Shown here one piece after another: positions 1-5,306 of a DNA stretch of 7,400 nucleotides (its first letter is position 1; every line of letters starts with the position of its first letter). The DNA is from Armatimonadetes bacterium UBA5829 (GTDB lineage: Bacteria; Armatimonadota; UBA5829). The translations under genes and the position numbers were made by a program. The notes under the pieces are model-generated. The model saw only the letters and a list, made by a program, of their open reading frames with translations, did no database searches and was not told where the DNA came from. The stretch covers positions 815-8,214 of the forward strand of contig DJHI01000117.1 of the NCBI GenBank assembly GCA_002431715.1, given 5' to 3'.

Positions 1-1
1 A

Positions 2-115
2 TTTCTGGGAACCTCCGCGTTTCTCGTTACCCATGCCTTACGCGAACTCTTCGTCAGGTACGGCATAGTCGAGGAGGAACCGGAAATACCGGAAGAAGGC
101 AATTATGAATTGTGA
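2..115 (+). CDS. C-terminal end of an unrecognised protein (5' truncated)
   Basis: The window opens inside a reading frame that ends at TGA 113-115 and gives 37 residues. The first part (FLGTSAFLVTHALRELFVRY) is hydrophobic to amphipathic. The last part is strongly acidic (IVEEEPEIPEEG, then NYEL). I chose this frame because the acidic tail looks like a real C-terminus. The frame starting at position 3 is also open to TAG 66-68 and cannot be fully excluded. The last five codons lie within the 7-nt repeat array that begins near position 100, so the natural end of the protein may have been set by that repeat. The fragment could be the end of a membrane protein, but no family is recognisable from so little sequence. 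Confidence 0.5.
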   Translation, partial: FLGTSAFLVTHALRELFVRYGIVEEEPEIPEEGNYEL

Positions 116-170
116 ATTCTGAGTTGGCATAATGCATAACCCAAAATTCAAAATTTAGAATTCAAAATCC
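100..170. repeat. Inverted arrays of a 7-nt AT-rich repeat
   Basis: Four consecutive 7-nt units occupy 100-127 (CAATTAT, GAATTGT, GAATTCT, GAGTTGG). Four more occupy 143-170 (AAAATTC, AAAATTT, AGAATTC, AAAATCC). The second set matches the reverse complement of the first, consensus ANAATTC, so the two arrays face each other across a 15-nt spacer and could form an imperfect hairpin. Short 7-nt tandem repeats of this kind (STRR) are well known between genes in cyanobacteria. Membership of that class is inferred from pattern only. The left array overlaps the stop codon of the preceding gene. The right array ends just before the ribosome binding site of the kinase gene. TAGAAT at 156-161 resembles a -10 box, but no good -35 box sits at the right distance. 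Confidence 0.6.
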
Positions 171-174
171 CAAC

Positions 175-183
175 GAAGGGGGA
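175..183 (+). promoter_or_regulatory. Ribosome binding site fixing a TTG start
   Basis: GAAGGGGGA lies 7 nt upstream of TTG at 191, good Shine-Dalgarno spacing. This supports the non-ATG start of the kinase. The nearby ATG at 183 is in another frame and reaches a stop within a few codons. Confidence 0.6.
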
Positions 184-190
184 TGGAGTA

Positions 191-1126
191 TTGGTTGACG
201 TAACTTGTCTTGGTATATTGGTCGCCGATGTTGTGGGGAAGCCGGTAGAAAAGCTTCCTGAGAGGGGCAAGCTGAACCTGGTCGACCGTTTGGAGCTTCA
301 TGGCGGCGGTTGCGCAAACAACACCGGCATCGGTCTGGCTAAAATAGGTATCAAGACCGCTGTAATCGGCAAAGTCGGTAATGACGGTTTCGGAGACTTC
401 ATGGTCAACTCTCTTCGATCGAGTGGTGTGGATGCGAGTGGTGTGGTTCGAGACGCATCGACCTCGACCTCTGCGACCATGGTTATGGTTCACGGCGACG
501 GCGAGAGAAGTTTTATTCATTATATAGGTGCCAATGCATGCCTTTCAGAGGATGATATAAACTGGGACATAGTCAAAAACTCGAAGATATTTCATATAGC
601 TGGTTCGTTCCTGATGCCGGGTTTTGATGGGCAGCCGACGGCAAACGTTCTTAAAAAAGCCAAGGAGCTCGGTGTTACGACCGCTCTGGATACGGCCTGG
701 GACTCCAAGGGACAGTGGATGAAGCTGCTGGAACCGTGCCTTGAGTATGTCGATTATGCCGTTCCGAGCATCGAGGAAGCCAGAATGGTAACCGGGAAGC
801 GTGACCCGGCGGATGTGGCTGAGGTATTGATGGATAAGGGCGTGGGTATTGTCGCTCTCAAGATGGGTTCCGAAGGCTGCTATATCAAGAGCGCGGACAG
901 TGAGGTCCGCCTGCCGATCTATCGTGTGGATGCAGTCGATGCTACAGGAGCGGGTGACGCATTCGCAGCAGGTTTTCTGGCAGGTATTGCCAACGGCTGG
1001 GACCTCGAACGCACGGGCAAATTTGCCAATGCAACCGGCGCATTTTGCGTTACGGCTTTAGGCGCCACTGATGGTATAAAAGATCAGGCGGCTATTGAAA
1101 GGTTCATTGCCGAGCGTGAGGCCTGA
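191..1126 (+). CDS. PfkB/ribokinase-family carbohydrate kinase
   Basis: This is a 311-residue cytoplasmic kinase that should transfer phosphate from ATP to a hydroxyl of a sugar or sugar-like substrate. The length is normal for the family. The substrate-side signature GGGCANN is at residues 38-44, followed by an alternating GIGLAKIG helix. The C-terminal signature DATGAGDAF starts at residue 250, with Asp256 as the expected catalytic base and the GAG as the anion hole. The middle part (GERSFIHYIGANA, then HIAGSF and LDTAWD) is typical of a broad, poorly defined branch of bacterial PfkB kinases. The substrate cannot be read from the sequence: ribose, ketodeoxygluconate, inositol or nucleoside are all possible. 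The start is TTG at 191, chosen for its strong binding site and because the family fold begins directly there (VTCLGILVADVV). It is the first gene of an operon, with the next gene starting 3 nt after its stop. Confidence 0.9.
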   Translation: MVDVTCLGILVADVVGKPVEKLPERGKLNLVDRLELHGGGCANNTGIGLAKIGIKTAVIGKVGNDGFGDFMVNSLRSSGVDASGVVRDASTSTSATMVMVHGDGERSFIHYIGANACLSEDDINWDIVKNSKIFHIAGSFLMPGFDGQPTANVLKKAKELGVTTALDTAWDSKGQWMKLLEPCLEYVDYAVPSIEEARMVTGKRDPADVAEVLMDKGVGIVALKMGSEGCYIKSADSEVRLPIYRVDAVDATGAGDAFAAGFLAGIANGWDLERTGKFANATGAFCVTALGATDGIKDQAAIERFIAEREA

Positions 1127-1129
1127 CAT

Positions 1130-1363
1130 ATGCCGATCATCACCGTAAAGCTGGCAAAGGGGCGAGATATCGAGACAAAGCGCAATCTGGTTGGCGTTGT
1201 AACGGATGCAGTTGCCTCGGCGCTCGATGTCAAGCCGGAATGGGTAACAGTACTTATAGAAGAACTCGACCGGGAGAATTGGGCGACCGGTGGAGAGCTG
1301 CATATAGATAAATTTGGTGATGGTTACGGTAATCAAGGAGTTGGAGAAGTAAAGGATAAATGA
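1130..1363 (+). CDS. 4-oxalocrotonate tautomerase family protein
   Basis: The protein has 77 residues, slightly longer than the roughly 62-residue classic enzymes. It begins MPIITVKLAKGR, which after Met removal exposes the catalytic N-terminal Pro1 of the tautomerase superfamily. Arg11 of 4-oxalocrotonate tautomerase is conserved (GR). The position of Phe50 holds Trp in NWATGGE, the family's typical beta-hairpin. The position of the substrate-binding Arg39 appears to be Thr (WVTVLIEE), so the substrate may differ from 4-oxalocrotonate. Family members are usually hexamers that move protons in keto-enol isomerisation; oligomer state and substrate here are inference. The C-terminal extension after residue 57 is Gly- and Lys-rich. 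The gene is 3 nt downstream of the kinase and its TGA overlaps the next ATG (ATGA), which suggests one mRNA and translational coupling. Confidence 0.88.
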   Translation: MPIITVKLAKGRDIETKRNLVGVVTDAVASALDVKPEWVTVLIEELDRENWATGGELHIDKFGDGYGNQGVGEVKDK

Positions 1364-1833
1364 GCGCAGCGGAATCGCATGTAATGGTTGATGTAGAGCT
1401 TAAAGAGGTCACAAAAGAGTCTTGGCCCGAGGTTATGAACCTCGCATTCAAGTTGGAGCAGGGCGGACTGGTCGCTCCAAATTTCTATAGAGTCCGTGAA
1501 TTTAAGGCTGAGCCTACATTTGTCCAGCTTGCAATTTTCCATGAAGAAAATGTAGTGGGTTTCGCGATGTATGGTCTCGATCCCGATGATGGCAAGTACT
1601 GGGTTTATCGATTGATGATCGATGTAGACCAGCAGAGAAAAGGCTTCGGGAAAGCAGCCTTAATCAAGCTTATAGATATGATGAGTGAATTACCGGATTG
1701 CGATGAGATATTTGTCGGTTACCGTCCAGAGAACTTCGTAGCCCATGCTCTGTATATGAGCGCCGGGTTCAAGCGAACCGGCCAGATGCTCCAGGGCGAG
1801 TATATCGCAAGGCTGGATTTGAAGGAAAAGTAA
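1360..1833 (+). CDS. GNAT N-acetyltransferase, BltD/PaiA polyamine-acetyltransferase-like
   Basis: This 157-residue protein has a single GNAT domain. GNAT enzymes transfer the acetyl group of acetyl-CoA to an amine. Strand beta4 (YWVYRLMID) leads into the CoA pyrophosphate loop QQRKGFGKAAL at residues 91-101, which fits the Q/R-x-x-G-x-G/A motif. The later segment YRPENFVAHALYMSAGF, followed by GQMLQGEYIARL, resembles the C-terminal half of Bacillus BltD- and PaiA-type spermine/spermidine acetyltransferases (YEPEN...LYESFGF...DGE). A polyamine or similar primary amine is therefore the most likely substrate, but this is inference. About ten extra residues precede the domain. The start is ATG 1360, which shares four bases with the stop of the tautomerase. 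AAAGGA just upstream could serve as ribosome binding site. Confidence 0.85.
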   Translation: MSAAESHVMVDVELKEVTKESWPEVMNLAFKLEQGGLVAPNFYRVREFKAEPTFVQLAIFHEENVVGFAMYGLDPDDGKYWVYRLMIDVDQQRKGFGKAALIKLIDMMSELPDCDEIFVGYRPENFVAHALYMSAGFKRTGQMLQGEYIARLDLKEK

Positions 1834-1859
1834 TAAAGTGCCACTGAAACTAGATTATC

Positions 1860-2186
1860 ATGAAAAAAAACGCAGATACTGTTATTGAAAATATCATTAG
1901 CCGCATCGTGGAGGCCGCCACTCCTGACCGAATCATCCTATTCGGCAGTAGGGCACGTGGTACGCATCGCGCAGACAGTGACTATGATTTACTGGTAATA
2001 GAAGAATCGGACGAGCCGCGCTATAGACGTTCTGCAAAATTCTATACAAAACTTGCCGATATTCCGGTGGAAGTGGAAGTGGTGGTATATACTCCCGAAG
2101 AGGTTTTTGAATGGAGTGAAGTTCCGCGGGCTTTTGTGACAACCGCACTGCGTGAGGGAAAGGTCATCTATGAAAGAGCGGCGTGA
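1860..2186 (+). CDS. MNT-type minimal nucleotidyltransferase (HEPN partner)
   Basis: This 108-residue protein is a minimal nucleotidyltransferase of the DNA polymerase beta superfamily. The signature GSRARG starts at residue 29 and is followed at the canonical distance by SDYD, with Asp41 and Asp43 as metal ligands. The strand that normally carries the third carboxylate reads VEVEVVVYTPEE, so Glu73 probably takes the place of the usual Asp. In studied MNT-HEPN systems (MntA/HepT) the MNT protein is an antitoxin that attaches AMP groups to the HEPN toxin. Whether that holds here is not shown. The only in-frame start after the TAG at 1851 is ATG 1860, but there is no clear Shine-Dalgarno sequence. 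Expression may rely on read-through from the acetyltransferase gene 26 nt upstream or on a weak internal start. It overlaps the HEPN gene by 17 nt. Confidence 0.88.
   Translation: MKKNADTVIENIISRIVEAATPDRIILFGSRARGTHRADSDYDLLVIEESDEPRYRRSAKFYTKLADIPVEVEVVVYTPEEVFEWSEVPRAFVTTALREGKVIYERAA
2155..2163 (+). promoter_or_regulatory. Ribosome binding site for the HEPN gene inside the MNT gene
   Basis: AGGGAAAGG ends 6 nt before ATG 2170 and lies within the last codons of the MNT gene. It supports ATG 2170 over the upstream GTG 2152, which would overlap the site itself and add only six residues. Confidence 0.55.
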
Positions 2187-2550
2187 TCTTGTAAAAGCTC
2201 TTTTGCGTAAAGCTGACAGTGACCTATTGGCAGCAGATGCTACACTTAAGGCGGGTGCTTTGGATGCTACTGCATTTCATGCTCAGCAAGCTGCAGAAAA
2301 ACTACTGAAGGCATACCTTACCAGTATTGATGTTGATTATCCATTTACACATAATCTTGCTCGACTTGTTAGGTTATGCGCATCTGAAAATACTGAATTT
2401 GAAATTCTGCTGCAAATAGTTGAGTCGCTGACCCCATATGCAGTTGAATTACGCTATGATGGTGATTTCTGGCCTGATGAGTCTACAGCAGAGGAAGCAT
2501 TATTACTCGCTCGTAAAGTAAAAGATTTTATTATAGAAAGATTAACCTGA
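2170..2550 (+). CDS. HEPN-domain protein paired with the MNT gene
   Basis: This 126-residue, all-helical protein belongs to the HEPN family. The core pattern is KADSDLLAAD, then AFHAQQAAEKLLKAYL (residues 35-50), THNLARL (60-66) and LTPYAVELRYDGDF (87-100), as in small HEPN proteins encoded beside MNT nucleotidyltransferases. HepT-type toxins carry RX4-6H as their ribonuclease site. I find no Arg followed at that distance by His anywhere in this protein, so it is more likely a non-nuclease HEPN, for example a substrate-binding or regulatory partner. The start is ATG 2170, set by a good ribosome binding site; the GTG at 2152 is the alternative. G+C is about 42% by hand count over 2221-2520, clearly lower than alaS, which fits transfer of the pair into this locus. 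Confidence 0.88.
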   Translation: MKERRDLVKALLRKADSDLLAADATLKAGALDATAFHAQQAAEKLLKAYLTSIDVDYPFTHNLARLVRLCASENTEFEILLQIVESLTPYAVELRYDGDFWPDESTAEEALLLARKVKDFIIERLT

Positions 2551-2581
2551 ACTATTTGTAGCGATTTACAACCCATAACCT

Positions 2582-2595
2582 AAAACTCAAAACTG
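2582..2595. repeat. Two-unit version of the 7-nt repeat upstream of alaS
   Basis: AAAACTC followed by AAAACTG stands in the 57-nt gap between the HEPN gene and alaS, preceded by CCCATAACCT. Unit length, base pattern and nearby CATAACC resemble the right half of the array at 143-170. The copy is short and could be coincidence in AT-rich DNA. The same gap contains a 5-bp inverted repeat TTGTA/TACAA (2556-2571). I see no convincing promoter or leader structure for alaS. Confidence 0.35.
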
Positions 2596-2607
2596 GGAAC
2601 AAATTTC

Positions 2608-5256
2608 ATGCTTAGTAGTGAACTTAGAACTAAATACCTGAAATTCTTCGAAAGCAAAGGTCATCTGATCCACGCCAGCGATTCGCTCGTGCCGGACGAT
2701 CCCAGCCTGCTCTACACCTCCGCGGGGATGGTGCAGTTCAAACCCTATTTTGTGGGTGAGAGAGTGCCGCCTGCGGGCAGGATAGTGACGTCTCAAAAGT
2801 GCATGCGCACCGACGACATAGATGAAGTCGGCGATGCCGTCCACCATACATTCTTCGAGATGCTCGGTAATTTCAGCTTTGGCAACTACTTCAAGCGTGA
2901 GGCTATTTTATGGGCCTGGGAGTTTCTGACGGAAGTCTTGCAGCTTAACCCCGATTACCTTTGGACGAGCGTATATCTCGATGATGATGAGGCTGCCGAT
3001 GTCTGGATCAAAGAGATAGGTTTTCCTGAGAACAAGGTCGTCAGGTTAGGTGAGGGCAAGAACTATTGGCCCGCCGACGCTCCCAGTAAAGGCCCCAACG
3101 GGCCCTGCGGGCCGTGCAACGAGATATTTCTCGATACAAAGCCGGAGATGGGGCCGCCCGAGGACCCGGCATGGTCGATTGCTTACGATTCTAATAGATT
3201 TGTCGAGATATGGAACCTGGTCTTCCAGCAGTTCGACCGCCAGGAAGATGGAACCATGAAGCCTCTACCGACCAAAAATATAGACACCGGCATGGGTCTT
3301 GAGCGCACCGTAGCCGTCCTGAACGGCACGCCGACCGACTATGAGACCGATCTCTTCCTGCCGATTGTCAAGCAGATCGAGACAATATCCGACGCGAAAT
3401 ACGGTTCTGATGAAGAAACGGATAAAGCCATTAGAGTGATTGCCGATCATGTAAGGTCGGCTGTCTTCACAATCGCAGACGGCGTCATGCCCTCCAATGT
3501 AGGTCGGGGTTATGTCTTGCGCAGATTGATTCGAAATGCCGTCGTTAAGGGCAGAAGTCTCGGCCTTACAAAGAGTTTCCTTGAGCCGATTGTGCCGATT
3601 GTGGTCGAGCTTATGGGCGATGTCTATCATGAGATCGCTGACAGGCAGGGCTATATCGAGAAAGTGATCGGCAGCGAGGAAGAAAAATTCCGCAGAACCC
3701 TCGAAAGCGGAATGCAGCGCCTCCAGGATCAGATAGAATTGGCATTATCCGCCAGTGAAAAACAGCTTGATGGTGAAGCGGCGTTTACTCTCTACGATAC
3801 TTACGGCTTCCCGCTCGAACTTACAAAAGAGATCGCCGGGGCAAAGGGTGTTGCGGTGGATATAGACGGTTTCGAGGCCGCAATGGAAGAGCAGAGAAAG
3901 CGCGCCAAGGAATCGAGCGATTTCTCGACCCAGCTCTTTGGCGGCGGCGGAACCGTTGTAATAGAGCTTGAAAAGACAATCGAGCCGACCGATTTCGTCG
4001 GCTATGAAGAAGCTGCCTGCGATGCGAGTATCCTTGCGATAATAAAAAACGGCGAACTGGCTGCTTCGGCCAGTGAAGGTGATGAGGTCGAACTTGTGCT
4101 CGATACTACCCCGTTTTATGCCGAGTCGGGCGGACAGGTCGGCGACACCGGCTCTATAGTAAATAACGGCGCTGCCCTTGAAGTGATCGACACCATAAAG
4201 GCATCCAGGTTCTTCTTCCATAAAGGCAAAATGCAGTCTGGGACGATTTCCGTGGGCGACGCCGTGCAGTGCAGCGTAAATAAAAAGCGCCGTATGGCCA
4301 TCGCCAGGAACCATACCGCTACCCATCTGCTCCATAGGGCTCTGCACGAAGTCTTGGGTGAGCACGCGCTGCAGGCGGGGTCGGTTGTCGAGCCGAACAG
4401 ACTGCGATTCGATTTTTCGCACTTCCAGGCTGTTACACGCGAGGAGATGCGCAAAATCGAGGACAGGGTAAACGAACTCATCCTTGAGGACGTGCAGACA
4501 AATGTCACTATTTCCAACATAGATGAGGCCCGCAAAATGGGCGCGACAGCTCTCTTTGGCGAAAAATATGGAAATGAAGTCCGCGTGGTCAAGATGGGCG
4601 ATGTCTCCATCGAACTCTGCGGTGGAACTCACCTGCAGCACACCGGCCAGGTCGGCCTGTTTAAGCTTCTAAGCGAGTCCAGTGTCGGCGCGGGAGTGCG
4701 TAGAATTGAGGCTGTGACCGGCGAAGCGGCGGTTAAATATGTCAATGAGATCGAAGATCTGTTGAGAAGTACCGCCGAGGTTTTAGGCTCGAACCCGAAT
4801 GAGGCGGTCGCGGCGGCGGAGAGAGCGGTTCAGGCAGCCAAAGACGCTCAAAAAGAGGTCGATAAGCTCAAAAGCCGTGGCGCAGCCGAGCAGGCCGGTG
4901 AACTCGCCGAGTCCGCTCAGGAAGCGGGCGATGTTAAGTTCGTCACTGCGTCGGTTCCGACGGTCGATGTGCCTACGCTCCAGAAGCTTGCTGACGGTGT
5001 GGCCGATAAGCTGAAGTCCGGCGTTGTCGTGCTTGCGGGAGTCTCAGACGGCAAGGTGCTCTTTGTCGGGAAAGTCACTTCCGATTTGGTATCCAAGGGA
5101 TTCCACGCCGGGAATACTCTTCGCGAAGTCGCGAAGGTTGCAGGCGGCGGTGGAGGCGGCAGACCGGAGTTTGCCCAGGCAGGCGGCAAGGATGCGAGCA
5201 AGGTTAAGGACGCGCTTGCCAAAGCCGCTGAAATAATCAAGGCGCAGGCAAGTTGA
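2608..5256 (+). CDS. alaS: Alanyl-tRNA synthetase (AlaRS)
   Basis: AlaRS charges tRNA-Ala with alanine in the cytoplasm and hydrolyses mischarged Ser- or Gly-tRNA-Ala. The gene is complete at 882 residues, close to the usual length of about 875. The class II core begins at the N-terminus with GMVQFKPYF (40-48), CMRTDDIDEVG (65-75) and HHTFFEMLGNFSFGNYFK (79-96). Motif 3 is GMGLER (228-233). The editing domain has its zinc site intact: HTATH (His569, His573) and CGGTH (Cys671, His675). An Ala- and Lys-rich linker follows, then the C-Ala (DHHA1) domain ending with the Gly-rich run at 846-851 and RPEFAQAGGK. No key residue is missing. The start is ATG 2608, where the conserved fold begins; the site upstream (GGGAAC) is weak. 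It follows the MNT-HEPN pair by 57 nt and probably has its own promoter. Confidence 0.98.
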   Translation: MLSSELRTKYLKFFESKGHLIHASDSLVPDDPSLLYTSAGMVQFKPYFVGERVPPAGRIVTSQKCMRTDDIDEVGDAVHHTFFEMLGNFSFGNYFKREAILWAWEFLTEVLQLNPDYLWTSVYLDDDEAADVWIKEIGFPENKVVRLGEGKNYWPADAPSKGPNGPCGPCNEIFLDTKPEMGPPEDPAWSIAYDSNRFVEIWNLVFQQFDRQEDGTMKPLPTKNIDTGMGLERTVAVLNGTPTDYETDLFLPIVKQIETISDAKYGSDEETDKAIRVIADHVRSAVFTIADGVMPSNVGRGYVLRRLIRNAVVKGRSLGLTKSFLEPIVPIVVELMGDVYHEIADRQGYIEKVIGSEEEKFRRTLESGMQRLQDQIELALSASEKQLDGEAAFTLYDTYGFPLELTKEIAGAKGVAVDIDGFEAAMEEQRKRAKESSDFSTQLFGGGGTVVIELEKTIEPTDFVGYEEAACDASILAIIKNGELAASASEGDEVELVLDTTPFYAESGGQVGDTGSIVNNGAALEVIDTIKASRFFFHKGKMQSGTISVGDAVQCSVNKKRRMAIARNHTATHLLHRALHEVLGEHALQAGSVVEPNRLRFDFSHFQAVTREEMRKIEDRVNELILEDVQTNVTISNIDEARKMGATALFGEKYGNEVRVVKMGDVSIELCGGTHLQHTGQVGLFKLLSESSVGAGVRRIEAVTGEAAVKYVNEIEDLLRSTAEVLGSNPNEAVAAAERAVQAAKDAQKEVDKLKSRGAAEQAGELAESAQEAGDVKFVTASVPTVDVPTLQKLADGVADKLKSGVVVLAGVSDGKVLFVGKVTSDLVSKGFHAGNTLREVAKVAGGGGGGRPEFAQAGGKDASKVKDALAKAAEIIKAQAS

Positions 5257-5297
5257 TTTTTGGGATATCAGCAATCCTGAAATTGCAAAAATGCATC

Positions 5298-5302
5298 AGG
5301 AG
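5298..5302 (+). promoter_or_regulatory. Ribosome binding site for the membrane protein gene
   Basis: AGGAG stands 4 nt before ATG 5307, slightly close but usable. No other in-frame ATG, GTG or TTG after codon 3 occurs before the hydrophobic segment (the TTG at 5481 lies inside it), so this site decides the start. Confidence 0.5.
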
Positions 5303-5306
5303 TAGA

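Noticed and set aside
110..133. Promoter from TTGTGA (110-115) and CATAAT (128-133)
   Set aside because: The spacer is 12 nt instead of about 17, and both boxes are made of the 7-nt repeat or its spacer. Not supportable as a sigma-70 promoter.
2152..2169. GTG 2152 as start of the HEPN gene
   Set aside because: It would add only VRERSS-type residues and overlaps the AGGGAAAGG binding site that serves ATG 2170.
2551..2607. T-box or other leader riboswitch before alaS
   Set aside because: The gap is only 57 nt, with no T-box sequence and no terminator hairpin. Too short for a known alaS leader.
3745..4641. A 298-codon open frame on the - strand within alaS
   Set aside because: It lies opposite the conserved AlaRS core and editing domain, and its translation shows no recognisable domain. 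It is a shadow of strong coding bias on the other strand.
5257..5306. Possible terminator after alaS
   Set aside because: GCAAT/ATTGC forms only a 5-bp stem and is followed by A residues, not T, on the + strand. On the - strand the T run comes before the stem. Neither fits an intrinsic terminator.
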